A DNA stretch of 64,000 bases from Melastoma dodecandrum. Lineage: Eukaryota > Streptophyta > Magnoliopsida > Myrtales > Melastomataceae. The stretch spans positions 640,001-704,000 of the forward strand of contig JARUPY010000533.1 in the NCBI GenBank assembly GCA_029817715.1, written 5' to 3'. A model generated the notes under the pieces. The model saw nothing but the letters and a program-made list of their open reading frames with translations. It was not told the origin of the DNA and made no database searches. Of this stretch, positions 24,501 through 37,379 are shown piece by piece. Positions within the stretch are counted from its first letter, which is position 1, and every line of letters starts with the position of its first letter. The position numbers were made by a program, and so were the translations under genes.

Positions 24501-24732
24501 GGAGGTACAATCCTTATGAGAGATGTCCTGAAATTGTAGCTATAGACCTCTGCATCATGTCAAATGACCAAAAAAAAATGAAAATCGGCCGGACTAATGC
24601 TACCCTCGGTATCTCCAAACTCACAGCCATCACAACTGCCTCCCTAACAACAATCCTCAATTCTACGGATTCCAACGGAGCAGTAAATCTCGGGGCTTAC
24701 CTAAGGCGGGTACCGGAAGAGAACGGATTCAT
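15536..24732 (-). CDS. AP1G: AP-1 complex subunit gamma (gamma-adaptin), 18 exons
   Basis: Exons (minus): 24701-24732, 23225-23527, 22898-23039, 22280-22453, 21723-21902, 20866-21020, 20070-20160, 19707-19870, 19428-19482, 18751-18873, 18553-18648, 17949-18076, 17614-17718, 17207-17478, 16555-16800, 16305-16480, 16013-16117, 15536-15631; 880 aa, normal length. It is the large subunit of the AP-1 adaptor that recruits clathrin at the trans-Golgi network. It opens [22 protein letters not shown]; the adaptin N-terminal helical repeats (~1-585) carry [16 protein letters not shown] and [16 protein letters not shown]. The hinge (~585-760) has LLDLL-type clathrin-box motifs ([25 protein letters not shown]), and the ear (~765-880) ends [20 protein letters not shown]. 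An in-frame ATG three codons upstream (24741) could add MDTI. Introns 2 (U12-type) and 5 (GC-AG) are noncanonical; intron 1 holds a foldback element. Confidence 0.95.
21021..21722 (-). other. GC-AG intron in gamma-adaptin
   Basis: The donor reads CTCAG|GCAAGT, the typical strong GC donor, and the acceptor TTGTATAG|GTGGC. This join gives the conserved DILAQVATKAD in frame. Following the donor as coding runs to a stop within a few codons, and no GT donor nearby preserves the protein. Confidence 0.85.
23040..23224 (-). other. U12-type GT-AG intron in gamma-adaptin
   Basis: The donor reads AAACA|GTATCCTTTT, an exact U12-type donor. Near the 3' end TTCCTTACC (23049-23057) is a U12 branch-site match; its A (23051) is 11 nt before the intron end TTCAG. 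The junction makes CAA and the conserved [14 protein letters not shown]. Donor, branch and spacing all fit the minor spliceosome. Confidence 0.88.
24121..24495. mobile_element. foldback/MITE-like element in gamma-adaptin intron 1
   Basis: About 375 bases with long imperfect terminal inverted repeats. The inner arms AACTTACCGCCCCTAAGTCG (left) and its exact complement (right, 24424-24443) are perfect; outward they stay alignable to GTTAG...CTAAC ends. Inside, an 11-base perfect hairpin AAGTCGCTGTT / AACAGCGACTT (24184-24206) and several more AAGTCG/CGACTT copies in both orientations occur. There is no transposase, so it would be non-autonomous. No clear target-site duplication was seen, so the superfamily is open. 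Confidence 0.65.
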
Positions 24733-25636
24733 GATCGTATCCATACTGAATCCCTCCTTTACAATCGCTCCCACCACCAACAACAACTACAACAACGAAA
24801 CGAATCAGATCCGAGAATCGAAGGGGATCGCGATCGGAGGATAACCTCCGGTGAGGTGAGGCTCCGGCGAACGGCGGAGGTCGTCGGAGCAAGAGAGATC
24901 TGGGGGCTCAAGATGTCGGATCCGCGCGACTGGGAAAGGCATGAACCAACGAAACAAAAGCAATTTGCCTTTTCCTCTAATTTTTCCCCTTTTTTTTAAA
25001 TTCGCGTTTTCTTATTTTTATTGCTGTAAAATCTTCAAATCTCAATCTCGTTAAAGTGGAATTGTTAGTTTAAGTTAAAATGGTCTCCATGGGCTTCATT
25101 GGATCAAGGGCCTTCCTTATTTCAATGACCAGGCCCATTGGAATTCTTGGGCCTCCATTTTGACGGCCCAATACTCTCCACGTCTGAAGAAGGGGGAAAA
25201 GAAAATTCCTTTACATCAGAGCGGGTGAGAACCACAGAAAGAAAGCTTGAGCTTTCTCACAGAGTTTGTGTGTGTCTGTCAAACACAGTTCTTCCTATAC
25301 ACAAATTGATGATGGGCGCCACAACATCTAAAGATCATTTAAGAAGAAGAATTAAAGGACCAGCATATAGACATCTAACTCTGGCAGCCACGGAAAAACC
25401 CTCGGATCATGTACAATAGCAAAAGACCAGAAAAAACGCCCACCTCCATCCCAGGAGACGCTTCCCATAACTCACCACGAATTTTCCGCTTCCTTGACAG
25501 GCCAGCGAATTCCAAGGCGCCAAATCCAACTTCGTCGAGATATGTGGCACAAGTTAGCAAAGAAGCCTCCCCAAGCAGATGAAATCATTGCCCTGAGAAG
25601 TAATGGCTGTTGTAAAAGCTGGATAGATCGAACAAC
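24733..25636. other. gamma-adaptin 5' flank and TPS 3' flank
   Basis: This is the upstream region of gamma-adaptin (minus strand, CGG/CTCCGG-rich near 24850-24920, probably 5' UTR) followed by the TPS 3' UTR. No protein-like frame was seen. Confidence 0.45.
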
Positions 25637-28405
25637 TCAAGCAGTACTCTCAAAAGCCACGTGTGAGCCCAGGGTATGTCTTGGCTTGGGACTCAACGTG
25701 CTGGCGGCGAGGCTCTGAAGCAATCTCACAACATCCCCGACGTCGTCGAGATAGTATTTAGCCTTGCTTGGCTTCTGACCGACGGTGCTAGCAAAGACCT
25801 CGGGAGTCCTCGGCGATGACTGACTGGAGACTGTGCTAAGTATGCTCTCAAACATGTCCTCATCGGATCTATCATCACCTATGCACATTACAAAGTCTGG
25901 TGGCTCGCCACGGTCAACCAGAGAACTCAAAACCCTCTCAGCAACAAGGCCTTTACTCACTCCCTGCATTTTGCAACATGTATGAACAATAGAAAGCCAT
26001 GAAGAAAAGAAGGACAAGAGAGAGGCGGTTTATGCTTGAAGATGTACACACCTGGGGATTCACTTCAACAATGTGGTGTCCCCTCTTAACTACCGCAGCT
26101 TCATTTGCGAGCACACTTTCTAGGTGATCCAATAATTCTTTCGCCTGGCACGATCCGAAGTCCGGATCTGCATCCTGATGATGCCACACCAAAGCGCTCT
26201 CCTTATACTCTATACTGGAGCCATCAGTTGCCTCTGTGTACAGGTGCATTATGGGTTCCACAGTGTTCTTCCAATCAAGATCAGCGGCCGAGGTACTGTT
26301 TTCCCATTCAGCAGCCTTACACCACCTGCAAAAACACCAACAAATCCATGAGCACCACCCTTCCTAAGCTTGAAATATGTGTTTGGACATGCATAATGAA
26401 AGGGTTACGGAATGAGAATCAAAAGTGAGTGGGTATTCATTTAAAATGACTCCACATACCTCCAAAAGTAGCCATGCTCGGCAGCTATTCCAAGCTTTTC
26501 GCAAGGAGAGAGCCAATTACTTAATGACTCCTTGCCTCTGCCACTCACTATGAAAACCGTGTTGTTTGAGTCGTCACAAAGGCTGGACAAGACGGAAAGA
26601 ACCTCTGGACTTGGGATCTTACTAATAGATGTTTCTGGAACAATAGTACCATCATAGTCGAGGAATATAGCCCTTTTCTTCGACCTTTTGTATGAGGACA
26701 CAACATTGTCGAAAGTCAACTTCCTGAAGCTCGGTGAAAGAGAGAGTACTCTGAAACCCATTCCCAAACCAATGCCCCAACACAGTTTCTTGTAATGATC
26801 ATGGCAGGCTCTCTCCAGATCTTGCATAAAGCTTCGGGCCCAATAGGCCACATCATGCGAACTCACATACTTGTAATGTTTCTCGTGACGCAACGACTTC
26901 TCTGTGTCACTCACTGTAATAGCCATACTGAGTGCATCAGCCACGGCATCAATATCCCAAGGGTTGACCCTGATCGCCCCACTCAAGGAGGGGGAACAAC
27001 CAATGAATTCTGAGACAACAAGCATGCTTGTACGAGAAGTGTCCTTTGATATGCCCAAAGCATCGATCATTTTGGGAGTTCCCTGCCTGCAGACTATATA
27101 CTTGTATGGGACCAAATTCATCCCGTCCCGCACAGCATTTACAATGCAACATTCAGCTACAGCATAGTAGGCACTCTTTTCATAACGGGGAACATGCCGG
27201 TCGATCAAAACAACAGGCTTATACTCCGCAGAACCATAATCATCATTTATTCTCTTAACAGTCAAGTATGTCTCCCTCTTGGCTTCCTGGACATCTTTTC
27301 CGGATCCCCGCGCAGGATTCACAATTTGAACAAGCACAACTTTGCCTCGTAGCTGAGGTTCCTGTTGCAGGAGTTGCTCCATAGCTAGAAGTTTAAGACT
27401 GATGCCCTTGAATATGTCCATGTCATCAACTCCAAGGATCATCTTCTGGCCCTTGAACAGTTCTTTGATCTCCTTCACTTTCTCTGACGTAGCAGGAAGA
27501 TTGAGCACAGATTCAAGCCGGCCCATATGTACACCCACAGGCAGGATCTTAATGTATACAGTCCGCCCAAAATAATCAAGTCCTATGTGCCCTCGCTTTG
27601 ACTCATAGTCCAATCCCAACATTCGGCTGCAGCATGAGAGGAAATGGCGGGCATAATCAAATGTGTGGAACCCAATAAGATCACAATTCAGCAACGCCTT
27701 CAATATCTCATCCCTAACAGGCAAAGTCCGATATATCTCAGATGAAGGGAATGGACTGTGCAGGAAGAATCCAAGCTTAACCCGATTGAATCGTTTCCTC
27801 AGAAATGTTGGAAGAGCCATCAAGTGGTAGTCATGTACCCAAACAAAGTCGTCATCAGGGCTTATTACTTCCATAACCTTGTCAGCAAAAATTTTGTTGG
27901 CAGATACATAGGCCTGCCACAGAGAGCGGTCAAAACGGTCACCGTGTTCAGGACACATCGGAAGCATATAGTGGAAAAGAGGCCACAGCTGCTGCTTGCA
28001 GAAACCAAGATAGAACTTATTCTGAAGATCTGGCGGCAAGAATGTAGGAACACAATTGAACTGCTCTAATAACCTTTGAGCTATACCATCCTGGACAGCC
28101 GGGTCAATTTCAACCTTCAGAGAGCCGACATAAATTATCTCAGTTTCAGGCGGTAAGCCATCCTTGAGCTGCAAAAGTATAGAATCTTCGTCCCAATTGA
28201 AATTCCATTTTCCAGTTCCAGAATCCTTCTTGGCATGCAGGGGCAACATATTGGCAACTATAATTTTTCGTTCATTGCAACCAGACGAAGTGGCATCAGA
28301 ATCTGCTTCACTGCTGCCATAGCCATCGAGGTCGGACACAACTCGGGGAAGAGGCCTCGGCCCAGCGGCCCTGTCTGAAAAAATTTGAGATGATCTCGAA
28401 TCCAT
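25637..28405 (-). CDS. TPS6: class II trehalose-phosphate synthase-like protein (TPS5/6 type), 3 exons
   Basis: Exons 26460-28405, 26052-26325 and 25637-25963 give 848 aa. The glycosyltransferase-20 domain starts at ERKIIVANMLPLHAKKD and shows VWVHDYHLMALPTFLRKRF, the GFFLHSPFPSSEIYRTLPVR block and SEFIGCSPSLSGAIRVNPW. The C-terminal HAD-type phosphatase domain has DYDGT (residues 583-587), VSGRG and CIGDDRSDEDMF. NMLPLHA in place of the NRLPV of active TPS1 marks class II, whose members usually lack measurable synthase activity and act in sugar and SnRK1 signalling. The start is ATG 28405 (MDSRSSQIFSDRAAG); the usual MVSKSYSNLLDLASG-type N terminus of TPS5/6 is missing, so the head is divergent or shortened. 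A likely 5' UTR acceptor (cttcctgcag|GTTATTG) lies at 28471, and a tiny ATG-TTT-GTG-TAA upstream ORF precedes the start. Paralogue number is tentative. Confidence 0.93.
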
Positions 28406-30642
28406 ATTCAAAAAGATTTTTACAGTCAGTGGTTACACAAACATTTGCTGTCAGCAAAGACGACAATAACCTGCAGGAAGAACATGATGAAACAAACGAA
28501 TTAAACCCAGCAATATAACTCCAATAAACCAAACACCGCAACAACTAATCCAGTTCCAATTTCACAATAAACAAACAGCCAATAACCTACCAGATATAAG
28601 CCATGTGTGTTTTTTTCTTTAATAACTCACAGAGTGAAACTGTGCCAACATCACAATCTAACTCTCAAGAAATAGGAGTAAATCAAACTGCACACACCAA
28701 CCAACACCACAATGTTAGCATGGGTATAATCCACCATCACACGTTTCCAAGATTCTGCAGCAAAGTTTGAGAGGAAAACCCGTCAAGCACAACACCAATT
28801 GGAAGGGAGGAAAACCAACTTGATAACAAAGCACCAGTTTGAAGAAACAGGAAACAATAAAAAGAAAGTCCAGTTGTAACCTAAACACGAACACCTATTT
28901 CTAATGCCACCATCTTTAATTACCAAAAAAAAAAAAAGAAACTCCAGTTGTTTCAAGCCAAATTAGGGTTCCAATAAGGTTGAACATTTAAATTTGTGAG
29001 TGGTCAAATTTAAGAGGATAGAAAAACCCAGGTGAGTGAACAACGCCACCATCATAACATGCAACTATAGGTATTCGAAGCAAGGAGAACATACTCTGGT
29101 AGATGCAGGACCAGGAAATTTTCAGATAAGACACTTCCAAGAACTGTCCACACTACCAAGTGACAGTCACTGGAGTAACAAGTAAAATGAATATGAGTCC
29201 CAAAGAGTTAACCCAACCAAAAGAAAGAAAGCATGCAATTATATACTAGACCAACTAATAACTATCTAAGAATAGTGGTAGATCCATGTACACAATTCTA
29301 ACTGAGCAATGAGCATTGGCCAGACTGGAATGAAAACTATTCTCTCCCACAAATTACGTTCTCGTTACATCATTAACAGCGACTTACTGGAAATCCGACC
29401 GATAGGGTCTCCTTCATGCTTGACTAGAAAAAACAATGGAATTATTGATTCAAAATGGAAAAAGGAAATCAAACAATTCACAAGTAAAGGAGATGATGCA
29501 ACGGTTTTCTCGGTTTCAAGAAGACTACAAGGAAAGCCAGCCCGCCATCGAGTACACCATTGTTTGTTCAAACTTTCGCTCATCAAAGGAGACAACCTCC
29601 ATGTGTCCGTACAATTTTCTCTCGATTATCGTACACATAGCTACAAATCAATCAATTTCCCTCGGTTAAGGCGAAGAAGAACCCGATGAAAACCTCGAAT
29701 ACAAAAAGAAAAGAAAATCACCACCCGAGGACATCGCAATTTCAAACCAAACCCCATTACTTATCTGATAAAAAAACGAAGATTTCACTGCTAGCAAACC
29801 ACATAACCTCGAAATCCAAAAACAAAACAAAAAATGCGGCGATCCAAAATCTCCAACCCGATCACACACCTGACGAGATTGAACATACGAATAAACAAAC
29901 AAATCACTACGAAACAACTCTTGAAAAGGCTGCATCACAAATTCGCACGACCCAACCGGGGACACCACCACAGCAGCAGAGCAGGCAAGCGACACGCACA
30001 ACGCACGAACGAGATTCCAGGGAAGGAAAAACGGCAATCGGAAGGCCAAACACACTCCCGAAAGGGGCCGGACGACTCCGATCCTCGGCACGTCCACCGA
30101 CTACCTCGGTGACAATGATCGTGCGGCCCGAGGAAGACAACGAGTAAGGCCGGCGGCGGACGATGCGATGATAGGAGGCCGTTACGGAGGCGGAGGAGGC
30201 AGGCGAAGACCCAGACCCCAGGGTGTTGATGAAGAAAAGGATAACCGAAAGGAAGAAATTTGGGAAGTGGGAAGGGAGGGAGGGAGGGGGGTTTAGAGAT
30301 AGAGAGAGAGAGTGGATAGGATCAACGATGAACAAGATTGAGACTTCTTTACTGCGGTTACTCTTTTTATTTATTAATTACATATATTGTTTCATTTGGG
30401 AGAGCGTGCATAACAAAAATATCTTTCTTTATCTCAACTTAAAAAAAAAAACGCGGAAAAACTCAACTCCCTCTTCTCGGGCTTCTCCTGCGAAATGACC
30501 CAATTAACCCTACCCCCTAAAAAATAAAGTGAAATAAAAAAACGTGAACCCAATTTCAAACTAAAAATAATTACTACAAATATAAAAAAATCCTACAATG
30601 ATAATGCAAATTAAATACATTTATCCACCCACCCACCAACGC

Positions 30643-30668
30643 CGCCACCACCACCACCACCACCACCA
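30643..30668 (+). repeat. (CCA)n microsatellite
   Basis: About nine CCA units upstream of the TPS promoter region. Confidence 0.85.
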
Positions 30669-31161
30669 AACCCAATCGTGGCGAGGGAGTGGACGATCCA
30701 CCCACGTAAATTTTCATGAGGGGCATATTCTTATGTGCCCCTTTTCATATCCAACCCTTTGTAGATTTATTTATTGCAAAAAATAAAAAATTAAAAAAAG
30801 GGGTCGGTCCATGAGAAGTTTCCCGATCAATTCACTCTACACGAAATTCATTTCATCTCGTTGTTTTAGAATTGACTAAAATAAGTAAACATGGATGAGG
30901 CGGAAACCCCAAAGTCAAAAGGGGATGATGTCTGTTGTTTTTTTTTTTTTTTTTTTGCCTCAAATGTGCGTGTTTGGATAAGGATCCTACTTTTAGGACG
31001 AAAATCCTAGGAATGGTTAAAACCGGGAATTTTTCTTTCTTTATTTAATTTTCATTGACCCCAACAAAATATGTAATAGGAAGTAGGTTTCGGCTAACAC
31101 GAGCCATAAATTGCATGCGCCTATTGGAAGATGGTGGGATTAGGGGGGGTGATTAAATATT

Positions 31162-31185
31162 TAATAATAATAATAATAATAATAA
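31162..31185 (+). repeat. (TAA)n microsatellite
   Basis: About eight TAA units in AT-rich intergenic DNA. Confidence 0.85.
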
Positions 31186-31852
31186 ATGTTTATGAAGAAG
31201 ATAACTACCGAGTGTTTGTTGGGGTCATTTTTAAGTAGCATTTAATTTTGAGATTGGGCCCCCCACACAGTGGAAAAGTACAGGTGGGAGTTGCGGATAA
31301 GGTTTTAATCTGTTTTCTTTAGTTGTCTGGTCGGCAAGAGGGGTATTTCCGACAACTCACAGAATCCCCCGCCCCCCCGTGGGCTTTCGCTTTCTGGAAA
31401 AGTCACGCACAGGGAAAAAACGCAAAACCCAAAAGGAAGCCCCACTCCCAATTTTCCTCGTCCCAGGGGAGTACCCAATAGGGGATCGACACGTCAAGCC
31501 CTGTCCCTCTGAACCGGCTGGGCCCACTCCTGGGACTTGCGGCCACCTCCCACGTGATCGTCGCGTGATATCCGCTATGGAAGGAAGATCGGTCGTAGCA
31601 TAGACAGACAAATAAATGAAATGATTAGTAAGTTATTTTATTTTTTATTACAACACGTCTAAAAAGAGCATATAGGAGAGGTGGTAATGAAGCCAAGAAC
31701 AGAGAGGGGGGGGTTGGGTGGGTGGGCTTATCTGGTCGCCGTGTTTCACGGGAAGATAAAAAGGCAAGCCGCATCCCCTTCCCCTTTATCTTCTAATCCT
31801 TTTTTTAATTTATTTCATAAGAAGACGAGTAGTCGATGAAATACACGTGGCG

Positions 31853-31883
31853 TTGGGGTTGGAATTGGGATTGGGATTGGGAT
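31853..31883 (+). repeat. (GGGATT)n short tandem repeat
   Basis: Four to five imperfect GGGATT/GGGGTT units. It resembles but does not match the plant telomere repeat (TTTAGGG). Confidence 0.7.
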
Positions 31884-32121
31884 GGTTCATCTTAAGAAAA
31901 TTGGGTTCGGGTGGGGCCCCCAGTTCCAGACCGTAGGTTCGGAGCGAGTTTTAAAATGGGGGGGGGGGCGGGTCTTCCCTTCACGTCAAAATTGTTTGGG
32001 AAGAGAAGAAAGAGTCCGTTGTCTTTCCGGCCCGCTTATTTTTCACCTGCACAAAAATTTTTCACTCAACCTCTACAAAAAGGCTTACACCTAACCCAAT
32101 ACTACTTACTCATAGTCTTTT

Positions 32122-35100
32122 TTATATATGGCACACCATGCCCACTTCTATCGTTGAAGCGTGAGGTGTGTTCAGTGCCTGCGCCGGAGCCCGGCTGTTC
32201 CTTTGCAAGAAGTCGTACCCGAGGTTGATCGCAAGCCTCTTTATTATGCCCGATCCCGGCTTCGCCCTCACGTAACAGTGCCCGAGTATGTATGCTATCC
32301 CCGCTTCTCTGGCTTCCGTCACCTCTCGCAGCTCGTTCATTGCTTCCGTGTCGATCTTCGGGCTCTCCGGGAGGATGAACCTGACCCTCTTCCTCTGGAC
32401 AGCCTTCTGTGGAGAGCGGATCCCGTCGGAGCCCTCTCTGTTGGCGGAATCGTCCATAATGTCCACCACAATGTCGTCTTCGCTTATCCGGATGCCGTCT
32501 GCATGCGTAGAACATGTCCCGACGACTGCCATCTTGTCGTCGGTCTCGGTAAGATCGCTCCCCACATCGTTCAATCCCTGGCTTCCGGAGCGGATGAACT
32601 CGCCCACGCTACACACGAGATCTCTCTCGAATTCAATGTCGTCCTTGTGAATGTCCCGATACCCGTACCTCACCACGCATCTGTATATCCTATGCTTCCT
32701 CGGGCCGATGCGACCCACGAGGAACCTTTCTTCCGGCCTGACATGGGGAACCGGCACGGATTTTATGCAGAGGAAGACCAGTACTTGGTGGAAGGCCGGC
32801 AGGTTCGTCACGAAATGGGAGAAGATCGCGGGTATTCCGGAAACCAACTCGGTGTTAATGAGCCCGATACCTCGAACACGCACGATCCCCAAGGTTGGTG
32901 CCTGGTTAAGCAGCCAGTTGATCGACACTTGGTTCTGGACGTCATATTCGTATGTCTTGATCGTGCCGTAATGCCAGATATACATCACCGCAAGGAAGAT
33001 GAGGGACAATGCTATCGGGACCCAGGCACCTTGAAGGAACTTGATCAGAGAAGCCGAGAAGAAGAGTGCTTCGATGGTTCCGAAGAAGAAAACAAAACAG
33101 AGCGCAAGGATAACGCTCTGGTTCCAGCAGAGGACAATCACGAGAGACATCAGGCAGGTCGTCACCAGCATAACAGTAATAACCGCAAGACCTGCCATAA
33201 AAAAAAGAAAAGCAAACCGTAAGTCAAACAACAATCTGGAAAGTTCTAAACAATCGATCACACAGAACACAGCCCCATAGGCCATGCTATATCGCCTTGA
33301 AGCATATGTTAAACAGCACAATCAACGCTTTCAACAGAGATGATGTGCAAATTACAAAGTGTCTAGGTAGTTTACCTGATGCATTCCCCATTCGCTTCGT
33401 GTCTCTGAACCCGATAGTGACAGCCAGGCAAAGGACCATCAGTATCCAGTTAATCTCAGGAATGTATATTTGGCCATGGATTTTTGATGACGTATGCACG
33501 ACTTTGACTCTCGGGAAGCATCCCAGGGCAGAACACTGTTTTATGATTGAAAAGGTGCCTGTTATAATAGCCTGACTGCCCACCACTGCAGCAAGTATTG
33601 CAATTACCAGAACTGGAAATCGCAACTTTCCTGGTACAGAGACATAAAAACCAATCTGATAGTCGGACTCAATCACATGGTGCTTGGACAGGTAGGCGGC
33701 TTGCCCCATGTATGCGAGAATCAGCGATGGATACACCATAGATGTAAATGCAATCTGAACGGAAGTGAATAAGCACAAACAAATCGTAGTTAGATTCATC
33801 ATAGCAAGCATGACAAGTTATGAGCTACAAACGGACAGGCTTAAACATAGGCCGTTTCACAAAAATTACAACGACAGGAGTAGTAGTAAGTTTTCACTGA
33901 TAGCATTCCAAATGAGCAAAGGTGGAGTCGGTTCAGGAAAACAAATAGTTCAACTACTCAGTCGACCAACCAGACTTCACCAACTTAGGCTGAAAAGGGG
34001 TTAGAGATTTAATGGTGATGGTCCATGTATTCATAGAAAACAATTCTATATAGTTCCAGGTAAATCAACCAATCATTTATACATAAAATTATACTGTCCA
34101 AGACATTCAGTCATTCCCATAACTGCAAATTACCCCAGTGGGTGCTTTTTTGTAGTTGCAACAAGACAAAGAAAGAACAGTTGCAAGGCAAGTTTGTCTG
34201 CTAAATTTGTAGCATTCCTTCTCTAGGAACTTCGAGTTGTCACCAAAATACCATTGAAAATAACACATGAAATAAATTAACGAGGGAATGCACACCTTTA
34301 TGGAGAGTTGGGAAAAGTGACCAAGATCGGCGAACATGGCTTCCGAACCTGCATGGTATGTTGCACTCACATGAGTACCTTCCTCCATTTTCCAAGAAGC
34401 GAACCGCACAAATTCAACAACTTGCATTGCTTTGCATTCTTTACCTGTTATACATAACAAGATTCCACCCAAAGACATCCAACCTCCTCTTTGAGTCTTC
34501 TTTAGGAATATGTACATGTAATGGGGAGAAAGGGCTCGATAAACATGAGGATTCCAGTGGAAAATGTTGTACAGTCCCAGTGCGCTGATGCAGAGCAGCC
34601 ATAGTGTCACCACAGGAGCGAACAAGAAGCCGACCTTGTGGGTGCCATAGTGTTGAAGGGCAAACAGACCAATTAGGATGAGGCAAGCAACAGGAACTTC
34701 AAAATCTGCAAAAAAAAACCATTTTGTTCAACTCATTGAGCACGATGATGACAGATATTGCTGTACATAACATCTCAGGTAACATAAGCTCCAGTAAAAG
34801 GAGCATTGGTAGGATGACGCCATTTGACTAAAATTGCTAAAATTCACCGACATTGATTCAACAATGCTCCCCTTCGAATATATAGTTCCTGCGAAATGCC
34901 ATCTCCACTTCAGTAGAAAAGCACGAAAGTGGAAATGCAAGGGTCATCGAGGACATTTTTAACCTTGGTTTCCACTCATCAGATCAAATTACTCTTTTTG
35001 AAAAGTAAAGGCACACTAGATATATAATTCAATTGACATGCTGGTCAGCATCCACTTAAGATCTGAGTCATGGTCGGCGTATGCTAGAATCCCAACTCAG

Positions 35101-36707
35101 CTAATCACAAGTCAAAAGACCCTCCCCGGTTAAATTCAGACACTTGTTCCACAAACGTTAGTTTAAAAATATTATTACAAACCTAACAGGTACTAACTTT
35201 TCATAGTCAACTTAGACAGCTAAGGAAGAGCATTCCCAGTCCAAGCATGAAACTGGAGTTGCTATCGGGGGCAGGTTTCGGTCATAAAGTAATGGTTGGT
35301 TCTTGTCAATTGAATAGGATTTATTACTGGAACACAAAGACAACTACAAATATTCCATAAACTAAATCACAAGTTTATGAGTGGGACAAATCTGAAAAAT
35401 TATTTCCCCAGATCCAAGAAGGTGTGGACCACACGACGTGGCAATAACAAGCTAAATCATGGGAAAATAACAAAAGGAAGAATCTTCATTGGAACATACT
35501 GTTCCAGGCGAAACTGACGGCTTGCCAGTATAACATGACCAGGAGAAGCAAAAGCTCTTAGGACAAAAAACAGAAAGAAACGATCTCAACTCTTACATTT
35601 GTGATGTTGCTTGGAAGTTGAAAGCTCCAGCCCAGACACTGCTGAAAAGACTGCACCGTCAAAAAGTAGGATCAGGTCTTACAGTCAGCAGGTTTCATCG
35701 TTGCCATTCCCCCTTCCACAACCTCAGTCCAATCAAGGTCGACAGGTGTGCCAAAAAGAAATTCCATCCAAGCCACAATACAAAATCACAAGGACAGATT
35801 TCTTCCCTTATGGAGGATCCTCCATATCCCAAATTACAGACCACAGACAGATTATCCACAACCAAACAAATACCATCTTCCAGAAATCCAACCCCTAACA
35901 CCCCCCCCCCCCCCCAATCCAAAAAAAGTCAACGGGCGAAAGATCTAAGGGGCACAAAATCGTCATGAAGAAAAAAAAAATCCCCAAAATTTTATCCAAG
36001 ACCTAAAATCAACGAAACAAAAATATATCCTTAAAACGGGGGAGAAGAAGAAGACACCTGAAATGGCTGGAGTTAGGACGCCATCACCGATTACCATGCA
36101 AGTCCCAATCAAGGCAAGAACAAGTAAAATCTTCTGCAACACGCCATGCCTCTCGAGCGTGCCCTTCAGCCTCGACCCAAAACTGGTCTTAGGGGACAGG
36201 CTACCGCCATCCTTCTTGTATTCCGAAAGGTCCTCGTCCGCCACCTGGCAACTCGGGAGCGAGTTCACCCGGGCGTGTCGGCAGAGCAACGAATACAGGG
36301 CGAAAGTCCCCCCCTCCCCATTATCATCCGCCCTAAGGACGATGAAGACGTACTTCACCAGGGGGACAAGGGTGAGCGTCCAGAAGACAAACGAAAGGAC
36401 TCCGTAAATCTCCTCGTTGGTCTCGGAATGGTGGATGTCCTCGGCGAAGGTGCTCTTGTAGACGTACAACGGGGAAGTGCTCAGGTCCCCGTACACCACC
36501 CCGAGGCTCTGGTAGGCCAAAGTCAGCACAGTCTTCCACGATTCCTTCCGCCACGCACGAAAAGAAGAAAAAAAACCCACAACAGAAAAACCCGACCATA
36601 CCGTCAGATACGCAGAAAGTTTTGATTTTTAGGACACGGGAGGGGAGGAGGAAGTGTCCTGGACTCACCTTGGGGCGATTCCGAGGCGACCCAGTTCCCA
36701 AATCCAT
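32122..36707 (-). CDS. KUP3: KUP/HAK/KT potassium transporter, KUP3-like, 7 exons
   Basis: Exons 36669-36707, 36058-36544, 35597-35650, 34445-34705, 34296-34348, 33376-33754 and 32122-33191 give 780 aa. It is a plasma- or endomembrane K+ uptake carrier with about 12 spans. The first exon codes only [13 protein letters not shown]. Family signatures follow: [75 protein letters not shown] and [15 protein letters not shown]. The last exon has [36 protein letters not shown] and a long cytosolic tail with [30 protein letters not shown]. The N-terminal wording ([21 protein letters not shown]) is closest to KUP3-type members by memory. A decayed second KUP gene lies about 5 kb upstream on the same strand but belongs to a different subgroup, so this is not a recent tandem pair. 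Confidence 0.94.
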
Positions 36708-36864
36708 GTCGGGGCTGCAGCTAAGGGGTGGAAGGGGGCATTTTTTTCCTTGGCAGCGAGCGTCGCCCGGATTCGGGGCAGGACAACGGTGAAGGTAAAG
36801 AAAGCCAGGGAAATGGGGTTGTGGGGGTGCGGCAGGTGAATGAAGAGGGAAGAAGTGTTGCGAG

Positions 36865-36888
36865 TTTTTTTTTTTGGGGGGGGGGGGG
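36865..36888 (+). repeat. T(11)G(13) tract
   Basis: A T run passing directly into a G run, just upstream of KUP3 (on the transcribed strand it reads C13A11). Two similar tracts lie within the next kilobase. Confidence 0.85.
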
Positions 36889-37356
36889 TTTGGTTTCGTT
36901 CAGACAGGAACTGAACAACAACTACTGTAAGGAATGACGCCACCTGACAGACAGACAGACAGACTCACTTATACATACTACAAAAAACAATATAATAAAT
37001 TCATCTCAAATACTTAATCATTCACTTATTCTTATCAACAAACCACATTAAAAAAAAATGTATTTCCACTTCTGTAATTGTCTCTTTTGTGATTTTTTAT
37101 TGCTGCATAAACACGTAATCATTACTATCCTTTTCTCAAAGATTTAACTTTTTCAAATGAACTGCCTACAATTACGTTTGAAAAAAAAAAAATTTAGAAA
37201 TTTAGAAATTATTTCGCGATGAAAGCCAACTACAGAAAATGGGGGGAGGAGGGGCAGGTGGAAAAAGTTTGACAATTTGCAAAAACAAAGAGGGGGGAAA
37301 AGCAATTGGGGTCGTCAAGTGGGAATTAATTCACTCTTTTTCTTCCCTAATTGTAA

Positions 37357-37379
37357 TTTTTTTTTTGGGGGGGGGGGGG
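37357..37379 (+). repeat. T(10)G(13) tract
   Basis: Second of three T-to-G homopolymer junctions in 940 bases. Confidence 0.85.

Larger units (their letters stand above)
28406..32121. other. TPS leader intron, promoter and intergenic DNA
   Basis: From 28471 to about 30100 this is most likely the TPS leader intron, since class II TPS genes commonly have one and a strong acceptor is present; the donor was not fixed. Bases 30030-30230 are GC-rich and probably the noncoding first exon. From 30340 to 32120 it is AT-rich with microsatellites and no protein-like frame; the KUP3 3' end lies at the right. Confidence 0.45.

Noticed and set aside
31853..31883. GGGATT repeat as interstitial telomere DNA
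   Set aside because: The unit does not match the plant telomere repeat TTTAGGG and has only four or five imperfect copies.
32161..33222. 353-codon plus-strand ORF
   Set aside because: It lies wholly antisense to the KUP3 last exon, whose minus-strand frame is clearly family-like; a shadow frame.
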